A stretch of 64,000 nucleotides of DNA, from assembly GCA_963663495.1 (NCBI GenBank), contig OY760427.1, positions 5,704,001-5,768,000 of the forward strand, read 5' to 3'. Positions 19,801 to 27,951 of the stretch are shown here, piece after piece. The translations under genes were made by a program, and so were the position numbers. The notes below the pieces were generated by a model that worked only from the letters and a program-made list of their open reading frames with translations, was not told the DNA's origin and did not search any database. Source of the stretch: G963663495 sp963663495 (GTDB lineage Bacteria > Bacteroidota > Rhodothermia > Rhodothermales > Bin80). The first letter of the stretch is position 1. Every line of letters starts with the position of its first letter.

Positions 19801-20520
19801 GGGGACGAATCGGAGGAGAATCCGTGGGGGGTGAAGTTTCAAAGGATGTTTGATATGTCGAACGATTCTCGGTTATTCAAGACGCGTGCGGACTTGGAAG
19901 AGGAAGGGTGGGAGCTCAATGGTAACGTATTTGTTTCGGAGGATTCAGAGGGGCGGTATCTGCCGCTATACGAAGCCAAGCTGTTCCACCAGTACGATCA
20001 CCGGTTTGCTACGTTTGACGGGGTTTCGGAAAAGGATATCCGAAATGGAAAGGCGCGGCGGATGACCAGTGAGGAAAAGGCTGATCCGGAATCTGTGGTA
20101 ATCCCGCGGTATTGGGTGCCTGAACAGGAGGTCGCGAAGAGACTTGACAGGGTTTTGCCTACTGAGGATACACATAAATTGCCCCCCCCCCCCCGTATAT
20201 ATCACACACCCATTTTGCTACAGTGCTGTGCGACTCATCGCACGAGCGACCGATCAAAGAACAACCATCAGCAACATTCTCCCATACTCCGGAATCAATC
20301 ACAAGGCAGCAGTCATTCGGCTCAAGACTGGCTACCAGCAGTAAGGTTGATCACGAACGCGACCAATCAGCGAACCCTGATCATTGCCTTGATTCCAAGA
20401 GTAGGTCTAACCCACAAAGGAGCCGTGGTTCACATGCCTGGATTCTCCCGGTCAGGAAGACAACAAATGCCACCAACGAACGCACCTGTATCGTTTCCGT
20501 CGCGCCGAGAGCAGGAATGA
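16831..20520 (+). CDS. Eco57I/DrmMI-like N6-adenine DNA methylase (R-M or DISARM type), phase-variable
   Basis: A large single-chain DNA methylase. The SAM-binding motif DPACGSGHFLLAAARR lies near residue 506, KLSGSYYTPASL precedes it, CIYGVDKNPLAVELCKAALW follows, and the catalytic NPPW is near residue 760. It resembles the ~1,300-1,400-residue methylases found alone or in class 1 DISARM, but no other DISARM genes are here. Starts are TTG 16831 or ATG 16840; the latter is more likely. At 20182-20194 there are 13 C residues. In the assembled phase the frame ends at 20520 without the C-terminal domain. One extra C (or two fewer) would join it to 20223-21065, for about 1,410 residues. Confidence 0.85.
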   Translation: MARMRDDSGFTALRVQGGILPPEFMDEVAALRAPEQSGPSYMVSKSLSIKDEISRYWQIGRDLYERYDRRRLREDVSASTVGVNDWLIPLLRTLFGYEDLLRVGNVELGDRVFKLTHQAFNGAVPLLLVTSDYDLDKADPRLSNGRRLAPHALMQEYLNAEEDALWGMISNGSKLRILRDNPSLTRPSYIEADLELIFNEDLYPDFVALWLSAHASRLKPSDGKPQDCIIEKWRSKAHEIGERVRGNLREGVTAALRRLGNGFLEHQDNDALHKALSSGTLTPEAYFQQLLRLIYRIIFLFTAEERDLLHVPGTSDCARSVYAEGYSLARLRQRALRRRHYDRNSDLWQGLQITFGALARGAPGLGLPALGGLYRTDQCPDLDGSLIRNRYLLEAVRKLAYFPSTSGKSLARINYRDMGTEELGSVYESLLELRPGIDVQALPWRLEFAGGGTTKVKGSARKLSGSYYTPASLAGELVRTTLDPVIKRAISERPEDPYRALLGLRVIDPACGSGHFLLAAARRLADEIAHIDADGDTHVDKIRQHALREVVRHCIYGVDKNPLAVELCKAALWIETIEPGKPSTFLDAHVVLGDSLLGIMDPAILDEGIPPAAYDPLTGDHKATCKSLKAKNLAGQIDLFDDEAVLEVAVTHIELDAMSEDTLDDVERKRAAWESARTDKAHAQEALKADLFVGAFFASKTSDTRSTVALSEDIMRVGSSWPIRAGVEPSVRDLSRRHRFLHWYLTFPDIMQDGGFDAVLANPPWERIKLQEKEFFASRSTEIAGARNQAARRRLIRHLNRDDAPAAEKALYKAFRDAKRDAEAASHFVRKGQRFPLTGVGDVNNYAVFAETCLRLVNPRGRAGLIVPTGISTDHSTRKFFQDIVNSQRLSTLYDFENREKVFPGIDSRIKFCLLTLAGSDDPVEEAEFAFFLHQVEHLKERERRFTLSKEDFELFNPNTRTCPIFRTRRDMEIARKMYKRAGVLWKEKRGDESEENPWGVKFQRMFDMSNDSRLFKTRADLEEEGWELNGNVFVSEDSEGRYLPLYEAKLFHQYDHRFATFDGVSEKDIRNGKARRMTSEEKADPESVVIPRYWVPEQEVAKRLDRVLPTEDTHKLPPPPRIYHTPILLQCCATHRTSDRSKNNHQQHSPILRNQSQGSSHSAQDWLPAVRLITNATNQRTLIIALIPRVGLTHKGAVVHMPGFSRSGRQQMPPTNAPVSFPSRREQE
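20182..20194 (+). repeat. 13-C homopolymer inside methylase gene (phase-variation tract)
   Basis: Thirteen consecutive C residues lie within the coding frame. Homopolymers of this length slip during replication and are the usual basis of phase-variable restriction-modification genes. By frame arithmetic, 12 C leads to a stop at 20344, 13 C to a stop at 20520, and 14 or 11 C to the full frame ending at 21065. The assembled length could be inexact. Confidence 0.8.
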
Positions 20521-20545
20521 GCGACAGGGCCCCGCTTTTGCAATT
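20222..20545 (+). repeat. Three diverged copies of one protein module in three frames
   Basis: Copies starting at about 20228, 20341 and 20451 encode RLIARATDQRTTISNILP, RLITNATNQRTLIIALIP and RKTTNATNERTCIVSVAP. Each continues with a Gly...His/Asp...Ala pattern. Spacings are 113 and 110 bases, so each copy lies in a different frame. This is the conserved ATxxRTxI segment expected once in such methylases. Each possible length of the C tract reads exactly one copy in frame. Confidence 0.8.
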
Positions 20546-21065
20546 CAGTGCTGCCGAGATGGAAGCGCTGATTATAGCAAACACAAACAGCGTGATTCTT
20601 GACTTCGCAGCTCGGAGCGCAGTTGGGGGGACAGACCTGAGCTACTTCATTATCAGGCAGCTTCCTGTGTTAGCGCCTAACACGTATGCTCAAACGCTCC
20701 CAAGCGGATTGACCTATGCCGACTTGGTCCTTCCACGTGTCCTCGAATTAGTCTACACAGCTAATGGGTTACAGGGGTTTGCTCGCAATCTTGGATGCTA
20801 TGGACCACCATATTCCTGGGATGACGATCGTCGGCATCGTCTCAAGTGTGAACTTGACGCCATCTTTTCGCACATGTACCAATTAGACCGACGAGATGTA
20901 GAATGGATCTTGGATTCCCCGCCTCCGAGCGCATCGTTTCCAAGGCTCAAGCGGAACGAACTTAAAGAGTTCGGCGAGTACAGAACCAAACGGTACGTGC
21001 TGGCTGCGTTCGATTTGTTGGTAAAGGGCGAGGATCCGAGCATTCACGTTGACAAACAATTGTAG
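20223..21065 (+). CDS. C-terminal part of the phase-variable methylase (other phase)
   Basis: From about 20470 this frame encodes the C-terminal region of the same enzyme: NATNERTCIVSVAPRAG, then LIIANTNSVILDFAARSAVGGTDLSYFIIRQLPVL (typical target-recognition entry), LPRVLELVYTANGL, RHRLKCELDAIFSHMYQL and EYRTKRYVLAAFDLL. It has no convincing start of its own; the frame is open upstream through the poly-C tract. It is therefore best read as the continuation used when the tract has 14 or 11 C. The first ~80 residues are out-of-frame readings of the other two modules. Confidence 0.8.
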   Translation: MLCDSSHERPIKEQPSATFSHTPESITRQQSFGSRLATSSKVDHERDQSANPDHCLDSKSRSNPQRSRGSHAWILPVRKTTNATNERTCIVSVAPRAGMSDRAPLLQFSAAEMEALIIANTNSVILDFAARSAVGGTDLSYFIIRQLPVLAPNTYAQTLPSGLTYADLVLPRVLELVYTANGLQGFARNLGCYGPPYSWDDDRRHRLKCELDAIFSHMYQLDRRDVEWILDSPPPSASFPRLKRNELKEFGEYRTKRYVLAAFDLLVKGEDPSIHVDKQL

Positions 21066-21786
21066 CTCCGAAAGATGGGTCCGGCTCAATTTGCCCTATA
21101 AAGGAAGATATTTCTGGGGCTGATGCCGAGCGAGCATAGCTCGGGCGATCACATGAAGTGTGCTTCTGTCACAAAGATCGGCGACACACATGTCCAGAAG
21201 GTGCTGGCTTCCACTGCGTGAAAGTGTGCTGTTCCACCCCGATGCAGCAAATTGCTTCAGCAGGAAGTCTCAGTGAAGGTGGTAACCCTTGTATGGAAAG
21301 CCCAGTGCCGGCTGTACCAGCGGTTTCGTATGCTGAGTCAGACGAAACCACGTTGTATGGCCACCACGGCCAGGCCGAGGTTCTTCACAAGCATAACATC
21401 ATATTGGGTCCTACCATACCAAGGTTTATGTTAAGAGTACAATATTATGGAGCAGAGGAATAACCCTTGGGCATCGGACGCTGCCATGCTTCACCAATGG
21501 CAACAGCGGGAATTCAGCTTGAAAGGCGATGTGTTTGCACCGCAAGGGCTGAACCATGGAGACTACAGGTGCCTACCATGGATATCGGCTACACCTACCT
21601 GTGACGCAACGTTGGACGCACTTCTCCGTAATTAGCGCAACCACCCACGGGCCCGGCCCGATTGTGCACTGGAACATGGGACGGCTTGGTTCTATATCCC
21701 TTGCTGCATGGTCCGTAAGAAGAATCACTCGCCTCACGAGGGCCCTGTAATCCACCTGAAACATGAGTATAAATATGTGGTGTCGC
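21066..21786. other. No recognisable gene
   Basis: About 720 bases lie between the methylase and the GDSL/cytochrome gene. Several frames of 60-100 codons exist, but none resembles a known protein and none has consistent coding character. No IS end or array repeat found. Confidence 0.5.
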
Positions 21787-24700
21787 ATGGAAACCGATCC
21801 AAAGAGTATTCGAGTAAACCTGCCTGGCCCGCTGTTCCTCGGTGCGTTCATGATGCTCTCACTGGGCTGCTCCCCGGACAGCAGAAATGTTCTTCCTCTC
21901 CACGCAGGGGATCGTATTGTGCTTATCGGCAACAATTTTGGATCCCGGATGATGAACTACGGGCATTTCGAAACTGAAATGCACTTGCGCTATCCGGATA
22001 GCGCACTCATCATTCGCAACATGAGTGATGGCGGCGATACACCCGGCTTTCGCCCTCACTCCGGGCGGCCTTCGCCTTGGGCGTTCCCTGGAGCGGACAG
22101 TTTTTATACTGAGCTTGCGCGGCCATCCGGGAGTCAGGGACACTTTGAGACTCCCGACGAATGGCTTACACGACTGGAAGCCGATGTGATCATCGCGTTT
22201 TTTGGGTACAATGAATCGTTCGGAGGGAAGGAGGGTCTCGATGTGTTCGAACAGGAGCTGGAAGCCTTTGTTGTGCACACACTATCTCAGCAGTACAACG
22301 GTGAGTCCGCACCTGCGCTGGCCTTGGTGTCACCTCCGGCCTTTGAGGATCTGTCAGATCGCTATGACTTGCCTAATGGGGATGCGGAAAACACCAGGAT
22401 TGCACTGTACGCGGAGGCCATGAAGCAGGTGGCACGCCATCTGGGAGTACACTACGTAGATCTTTTCTCAAAAACGCGAAGATGGTATCGCCGCGCCGAC
22501 GAGCCATTTACGATAGATGGGCTGCAGTTTACCGACGCTGCGTACGCGCTCCTGAGTCCGGTGCTGACTGACGCGCTCTATGGCCAAGCTAAAGCGGTAG
22601 CGGAGGAATACAGGGAGCCTACGCGTGCTGCCGTGCTGGATAAGAACTGGTTTTGGCACAACGATTTCAAAATCCCCAACGGCGTCCATGTGTTTGGCAG
22701 GAGATACGACCCGTTCGGCCCGGACAATTATCCTTCTGAACTGGAAAAGGTTCGTCAGATGACAGCCATCCGGGACACCGCGCTTTGGATGGCGGCTCGT
22801 GGCATCCCGTTTGAGACGGCTGCAGCGGATCAGCGAACCATTCGTCTTCCTGCCATCGAAACCAATTTCACACCGGAGGGCGGGCCGCAGCGTTACCAGT
22901 ATGGAGACGACGCTCTGGCAGCACTAATTACTGCACCCGGTTATGAAATCGCATTGTTTGCGTCTGAGCAAGAATTCCCTGATTTGGCGAACCCGGTCCA
23001 GCTGTCATTTGATAACGCCGGCAGGCTATGGGTAGCGGTCATGCCCAGTTACCCGCACTACCGCCCCGGCGATGGACGTCCTGATGACATGCTGCTGATC
23101 CTAGAGGACACGGACGGCGATGGTCGCGCTGACAAGCAAACCGTTTGGGCGGACGGACTGCACCTTCCTGTCGGGTTTGAGTTTGCTCCTGAGGGTGTTT
23201 ATGTCAGTCAAGGTACCAACTTGGTGTTGCTCACAGACACGGACGGAGACGATCGGGCAGACAGGAGAGAAATCATCCTGAGTGGCTTTGATGATCACGA
23301 CACCCACCATGTCATCAGTGCATTTACTACGGACCCTTCCGGAGCCATCTATATGGCAGAGGGGGTGTTTTTGCATACCAATGTTGAAACTCCTTACGGC
23401 ACCGTGCGCGGCACTAACGGCGGCTTCTACCGGTATAGCCCACAGCGCCGCCGACTGGAGCGGACAGCACAGCTGAGTATTCCCAATCCGTGGGGCATAG
23501 CGTTTGATGAATGGGGCCAGGTCTTTTTTGCCGAGACATCCGGCCCGGGTGTAAACTGGATGATGCCCGGCACCATAAAGCCGCGGTACGGTGTGGCTAC
23601 CCACAAGTCATACAATCTGATCGAACCGGCACATCATGTCCGACCCACATCTGGACTGGAATTTGTCTCAAGCCGACACTTCCCGGATGCGGTACAAGGA
23701 GACCTCCTCCTCAACAACACCATCGGGTTTCTTGGGATGAAGCAGCACAGGATAGAGGCCGACGGGACGGGGTACACCACCCGGCATAGACAGGATCTGG
23801 TCCAAGGATCGGATGCGAACTTCCGTCCGGTGGACATGGAGTTCGCTCCCGACGGAAGTTTGTACCTGGTAGACTGGCATAACGTCCTTATCGGGCATAT
23901 GCAGCACAATGCACGCGATCCGCTTCGAGACCATGTTCACGGGCGGGTTTATCGCATCACGTATCCGTCCCGCCCACTTGTGGAGGCTGCACCTGTGGCT
24001 GGTGCCACGATCGAACAGCTATTGCAAAACCTTCAGCTGCCCGAATATCGCAGCCGTTACAGAACACGGCGGGAGTTGCGCGGACGCGATGTGGGAGAGG
24101 TATTGGCCGCGTTGCGTTCCTGGATGGACGATCTTGATACCGGAGAAGACAGGTACGAGCACCATCTCCTGGAGGCGCTGTGGGTCACCTGGGGATTGAA
24201 TGCGGTGGACGAAGAATTGCTGCGCCAGTTACTGCAGTCCGGTGACTACCGGGTGCGTGCAGCTGCCGTACGCGTGCTGCGGTACACGGGGCATCAGGTT
24301 CAGGACCAAGCGCAATTGTTGGTTGAAGCCGCCACAGACGAACATGGACAGGTACGCCTTGAGGCGCTTGTTGCTGCGTCATGGTTGTCTGCGGATATGG
24401 GTCTACCCGTTGTTGAGCAGGCCATGAAAATGCCAATGGACCGTTGGATCACCAATGCGGCCGTTACAGCGTATGCTTACCTGACGGGTGATGAGGTGCC
24501 TGCACGCGGAAGCGGTGAAGCCCCTGTGCCCGAGGGGGTGGATGCCGAGCAATATGCGCTAGGGCGGCAAGTCTATGGACGGGATAGCTATTGCGGCACA
24601 TGCCACGGTGCTGACGGCAAGGGACTGCAGGCGGCCGGGTTTCCTCCGCTTGCAGGAGCAGACTGGGTCACGGGGTCCAAGGAACGCCTTATCCGCATCT

Positions 24701-24939
24701 CATTGGATGGTCTGACCGGGCCTGTGACGGTGCTTGGAGAGGAATACGCGGGAACCGTGCCCATGACACCATTCAAGAACCTTTTGACGGACGAGGAACT
24801 GGCCGCCGTACTCACTTTCGTGCGTAACTCGTTTGGAAACGAAGCATCTCAAGTGAATCCCGAGGAGGTTGGAGCCGTTCGGGCAGCGACCCAAAACAGA
24901 AATGGTTTTTACACGGCAGACGAATTATCCGGTAGCTGA
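21787..24939 (+). CDS. Lipoprotein: GDSL hydrolase, beta-propeller, HEAT repeats and cytochrome c domain
   Basis: The start at 21787 gives a lipoprotein signal (LFLGAFMMLSLGC); the frame extends to 21763. Residues ~35-280 resemble an SGNH/GDSL esterase (DRIVLIGNNFGSRM, FGYNESFGG, HYVDLF). Residues ~380-730 form a PVC-type propeller dehydrogenase with PSYPHYRPGDGRPDDMLLILEDTDGDGRAD-like repeats. HEAT-like repeats run ~760-900. A c-type heme domain has CGTCHGADGKG near residue 935 and the Met-ligand region VPMTPF. This type is widespread in planctomycete-like degraders and is thought to oxidise sugars or alcohols in the periplasm, possibly after deacetylation. It is followed by a sulfatase remnant whose GTG lies 1 base after the stop. 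Confidence 0.85.
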   Translation: METDPKSIRVNLPGPLFLGAFMMLSLGCSPDSRNVLPLHAGDRIVLIGNNFGSRMMNYGHFETEMHLRYPDSALIIRNMSDGGDTPGFRPHSGRPSPWAFPGADSFYTELARPSGSQGHFETPDEWLTRLEADVIIAFFGYNESFGGKEGLDVFEQELEAFVVHTLSQQYNGESAPALALVSPPAFEDLSDRYDLPNGDAENTRIALYAEAMKQVARHLGVHYVDLFSKTRRWYRRADEPFTIDGLQFTDAAYALLSPVLTDALYGQAKAVAEEYREPTRAAVLDKNWFWHNDFKIPNGVHVFGRRYDPFGPDNYPSELEKVRQMTAIRDTALWMAARGIPFETAAADQRTIRLPAIETNFTPEGGPQRYQYGDDALAALITAPGYEIALFASEQEFPDLANPVQLSFDNAGRLWVAVMPSYPHYRPGDGRPDDMLLILEDTDGDGRADKQTVWADGLHLPVGFEFAPEGVYVSQGTNLVLLTDTDGDDRADRREIILSGFDDHDTHHVISAFTTDPSGAIYMAEGVFLHTNVETPYGTVRGTNGGFYRYSPQRRRLERTAQLSIPNPWGIAFDEWGQVFFAETSGPGVNWMMPGTIKPRYGVATHKSYNLIEPAHHVRPTSGLEFVSSRHFPDAVQGDLLLNNTIGFLGMKQHRIEADGTGYTTRHRQDLVQGSDANFRPVDMEFAPDGSLYLVDWHNVLIGHMQHNARDPLRDHVHGRVYRITYPSRPLVEAAPVAGATIEQLLQNLQLPEYRSRYRTRRELRGRDVGEVLAALRSWMDDLDTGEDRYEHHLLEALWVTWGLNAVDEELLRQLLQSGDYRVRAAAVRVLRYTGHQVQDQAQLLVEAATDEHGQVRLEALVAASWLSADMGLPVVEQAMKMPMDRWITNAAVTAYAYLTGDEVPARGSGEAPVPEGVDAEQYALGRQVYGRDSYCGTCHGADGKGLQAAGFPPLAGADWVTGSKERLIRISLDGLTGPVTVLGEEYAGTVPMTPFKNLLTDEELAAVLTFVRNSFGNEASQVNPEEVGAVRAATQNRNGFYTADELSGS

Positions 24940-24940
24940 T

Positions 24941-25043
24941 GTGCGCATCCTGGTATTCCTTGCACTGGGATTGACGGCTGCTTGCCAGTCGCGGGTGCCG
25001 CCCAATGTAATTTTGATAATTACGGATGATCAGGGTTATGGAG
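24941..25043 (+). pseudogene. Sulfatase 5' stub
   Basis: The GTG at 24941 begins a lipoprotein signal (LVFLALGLTAAC) followed by the first sulfatase metal site, PNVILIITDDQGYG. The TnpB element then starts. The central domain, with the CxPSR signature, is absent from this locus; a C-terminal piece remains at 26502-26662. The start sits right behind the stop of the GDSL/cytochrome gene, so the original pair was an operon. Confidence 0.8.
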
Positions 25044-26501
25044 GGGAGTTATATGGCTGAGTGCCACGCGTTTTCGCAGGAATTACTTTTTATGCTTTGG
25101 TGGTGCAGACAGGATGGCTTTCGCCAGTTTTTCATAATCGGTTCCCGCTTTTCACGAAAAGACTGCAATTATTTCAAATAACTCAACCCGTGGGTACGCA
25201 TGCTATATAATTGCCATATATTAGGGAGTTATATACCACAGTGCCATGCCCGAAACGGTTAGTACATACCGCAATATCACATACAGGCTGTTGCCCGGAA
25301 GTCGGAGTAACGCCAAGCACCTTGCTGGATTAGCGGGTGCGTGTAGGTTTGTGTGGAATGCCATCCTCGCAGAGCAGAGCGAGGCGTACAAGAAAGCGAA
25401 AGAGGCTGGAGAGAAGCCGCCCTCGGTAAGCTTCTTCTCGCTGGGGAAGCGGTTCACGGCGCTGCGCCGCACGGTCGAGTGGCTACCTGAATACTCCTTT
25501 GGTGTCGTTAGATCCACATTGAAATATCAGGCGGATGCATGGAAGGCATTCTTCAAGGAGGGTAAGAGAAGACCGAGATTCCATTCCAGACGTGGTAGTA
25601 CGCCTTCGTTCACGATCCCGGATAACGTAAGGGTTCGGGATGGCAAGCTGTATATCCCGAAAGTGGGATATATGGCGCTCCGCAGGCGGGGAGGCAACCC
25701 GTACCCTGATGGTATACCCGTCAAAGCCACTATAAAGAAGAACGCCGGCAAAGGGTATGCTGTCATCTGCTACAAGATGGAGGCACCTGTAATAGAGGAT
25801 ACCGGCGGTGCTGTAGGCATTGACCGTAATTGCGGGCAGGTCGCTATGGTCTCCACAGAGGGCGATACAAGCATTATCAGACAACCGGATACGAAGCGTC
25901 TTGATGCCAAGTTGAAGCGGTATCAGCGAAAACTGGCGAGACAGAAGAAAGGCTCCAACGGTCGTAACAGACGGAAGCATGGAATCGCCCGCATACAGCG
26001 CAAGCGTGCTAACATCCTCAAGAATGCGAACCACCAGGTAAGTCGCAGTATTGCCAAATGCTCCTCAACGGTGATACTGGAGGACCTGAAGATCAAAGCG
26101 ATGACATGTTCAGCTAAGGGGACGATGGAGAGCTTTGGCACAAACGTCAGACAGAAGTCTGGCCTCAACCGTGGAATACTGCGAACAGGTTGGGGCCAGC
26201 TGGAACAGATGCTGGGCTATAAGTGCCGCAAGGTGATAAAGGTTACCGCTGCCTATAGCAGTCAGCAGTGTTCTGTGTGTGGGCACACAGAAGCGAGTAA
26301 CCGTAAGACACGGAGCAAATTCACGTGTATGTCCTGTGGACATACGGATCATGCAGACCTGAATGCGGCTGCAAACATACTGGCCTCCGGGATTGGGGCT
26401 TCTGCACGGCGAGGGGCGTTCGGGTTACCGACCCCTATGACCCGTGAAATTGATACTAGTGCCTCACTGTGTACAGTTGATCACTCACGTATATAATTCC
26501 C
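25044..26501 (+). mobile_element. TnpB-carrying element with IS1595-type ends (copy b)
   Basis: It starts GGGAGTTATATGGCTGAG at 25044, with the inner GGGAGTTATATACCAC near 25225, and ends with the complement of GGGAATTATATACGTGAG at 26501. The flanks share only TATGGA (25037-25042 and 26502-26507). A clean target duplication is not expected here, because the middle of the host gene is gone. Confidence 0.85.
25246..26496 (+). CDS. tnpB: TnpB, RNA-guided endonuclease family, intact
   Basis: 416 residues. The N-terminal helical part (AGACRFVWNAILAEQSEAY) leads to the RuvC-like nuclease: Asp in GIDRNCGQVAMV, Glu in VILEDLKIKAM, then zinc ribbon CSVCGH/CMSCGH and the final Asp in HADLNAAANIL. All three catalytic positions are present, so it is predicted to be an active nuclease guided by an omega-RNA from the element's right end, as known for the family. 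No TnpA lies beside it. The element ends are of IS1595 type rather than IS200/IS605 type. A near-identical intact copy is at 56531-57781. Confidence 0.92.
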   Translation: MPETVSTYRNITYRLLPGSRSNAKHLAGLAGACRFVWNAILAEQSEAYKKAKEAGEKPPSVSFFSLGKRFTALRRTVEWLPEYSFGVVRSTLKYQADAWKAFFKEGKRRPRFHSRRGSTPSFTIPDNVRVRDGKLYIPKVGYMALRRRGGNPYPDGIPVKATIKKNAGKGYAVICYKMEAPVIEDTGGAVGIDRNCGQVAMVSTEGDTSIIRQPDTKRLDAKLKRYQRKLARQKKGSNGRNRRKHGIARIQRKRANILKNANHQVSRSIAKCSSTVILEDLKIKAMTCSAKGTMESFGTNVRQKSGLNRGILRTGWGQLEQMLGYKCRKVIKVTAAYSSQQCSVCGHTEASNRKTRSKFTCMSCGHTDHADLNAAANILASGIGASARRGAFGLPTPMTREIDTSASLCTVDHSRI

Positions 26502-26662
26502 TATGGAATCACAGACAAGTGTCGGCAGGAAAGATGGGCAATGGATATTGGGTTGTGGATGTGGTAAGGCCAGGGCCGTACACCTTTGAACTGCGCAGAT
26601 GGCCCAGGCACCAGGACCTTCCTATTGAGGCAGTGCAGGCACGGCTCAAGATTGATTCTTAA
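26502..26662 (+). pseudogene. Sulfatase 3' stub
   Basis: From the right end of the TnpB element the frame reads LWNHRQVSAGKMGNGYWVVDV, then PGPYTFELRRWPRHQDLPI, and stops at 26662. This is the C-terminal jelly-roll-like tail seen in arylsulfatases related to the 5' stub at 24941. About 1.3 kb of sulfatase between the two stubs is missing. Confidence 0.7.
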
Positions 26663-26892
26663 TCGTGGACGCAGTCACCTAATCGCACAGCAACACATGC
26701 GACTTTCCGTACGCCGTTGGACGCCGGCCCGGCTACTATTCAGACTTAGCTTGAGCTACCCGATGGCAGCGAGCGGGGTGCATACTATGCTTACGTTGGG
26801 CGGGTGAAATGATTTATCTGACTGCAAGTCTGGACTTCACCGGTTGCCGCCTGTAGATTCTCTTTGCCGCGTAAGGGCAGAGCCTGAGAACA

Positions 26893-27951
26893 TTACTGCA
26901 CAGCCTCCAGGAACCCGTGATAGGCAGGCTTTGGGTTGAAGTCCTCGTCAAAGAGCAGTGGCCATTCCGGGTTGCCCCAAAAGTCAATCAGCCAACTCTC
27001 GGGGTCACGAATTCCCCATAAGGTGATCGCATACCGATTTTCTGCAGGCAATGCCATGAACGCATGTACAACAGAACGCACTCGTTGCTTTTGCTCCTCA
27101 CTGCGCTGGTCGGTCAGTGCCTGCAGATCACCATCAGGATTTACCCGAACATCAAGCTCGGAAAGGTGCACCAGTAGCCCCCTTTCCACAATCTGGTCCA
27201 TGACCGACGTAATGTTTCCCAGCGTAGGGAAGGTGTAAGTGATGTGCGTTTGTAACCCGACTCCGTCTATGCCTGCGGGAGCAACCTTCAGGCGATCAAC
27301 CAAGGTTAGCTGGGCGCGACGTTTGTTGGCGTCCCACAGCGTTCCATAATCATTGTAGAAAAGGAGCGCTTCGGGGTCAGCTGCTCTAGCGTACGCGAAG
27401 AGGCGTTCTATATAGTTGTCCCCCATCCTGCGACGAAATACGGAATTACGCAGAGCGCCGGACCCATCTTCAAAAGCCTCGTTAACCACATCCCAGCTCC
27501 GGACGATCCCCTTGTAGCGGGTCACTACATCCGTGATGTACTCTTCTACCGCTTCTTCGAATTCCTCATCTGTGCCACCAAAATTTTCCAGCCAAGCCGG
27601 TGTTATCTGGTGCCAGACAAGTGCATGGCCGTGGATCTGCATGTCGTGCTGGTCTGCGAATTCTACCAGGGCCTCAACGGCGGGCCAGGCATAGCTTCCT
27701 CTGCCCGTGGATAGTGGTACCATCTTCATCTCATACTCTGCCGTGATGCTGTTAAATACTCTTCCGACCAACTCCGCGTGGTTTTGGGAACTGGTATGGC
27801 GGGCCTGCATCGCCACGCCCACGGGGAACGGCGCAACATCACGGAGAGCCGTATAGGGGGGTGGTGCAGGCTCTTTAACGGCTGGATCCGCTGAATCGCA
27901 AGATAACAAGCAGAGGGTTAGCAGAAACAATGGCCTAGGAAGAGAGCGCAT
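26893..27951 (-). CDS. GH10 endo-beta-1,4-xylanase lipoprotein
   Basis: The 352-residue protein starts with a lipoprotein signal (LFLLTLCLLSC). The whole (beta/alpha)8 GH10 catalytic domain follows: HALVWHQITPAW (substrate-binding His/Trp), acid/base Glu in SWDVVNEAF (about residue 158), and nucleophile Glu in HLSELDV (about residue 265). TLWGIRDPESW and PKPAYHGF close the fold. It would cleave internal xylan linkages at the cell surface or in the periplasm. Length and motifs are complete. It lies opposite to the preceding operon and next to decayed DNA. Confidence 0.93.
   Translation of the reverse strand: MRSLPRPLFLLTLCLLSCDSADPAVKEPAPPPYTALRDVAPFPVGVAMQARHTSSQNHAELVGRVFNSITAEYEMKMVPLSTGRGSYAWPAVEALVEFADQHDMQIHGHALVWHQITPAWLENFGGTDEEFEEAVEEYITDVVTRYKGIVRSWDVVNEAFEDGSGALRNSVFRRRMGDNYIERLFAYARAADPEALLFYNDYGTLWDANKRRAQLTLVDRLKVAPAGIDGVGLQTHITYTFPTLGNITSVMDQIVERGLLVHLSELDVRVNPDGDLQALTDQRSEEQKQRVRSVVHAFMALPAENRYAITLWGIRDPESWLIDFWGNPEWPLLFDEDFNPKPAYHGFLEAVQ

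Noticed and set aside
19033..19842. 269-codon minus-strand frame inside the methylase
   Set aside because: Antisense to well-conserved methylase motifs including NPPW; no recognisable product.
16831..21065. Complete DISARM system
   Set aside because: The methylase resembles DrmMI, but no drmA helicase, drmB, drmC or drmD homologue is present within the window.
25037..26508. TATGGA as a target duplication of the TnpB element
   Set aside because: Only six bases match, not directly positioned at both termini, and the host gene has lost its centre, so the flanks were not originally adjacent.
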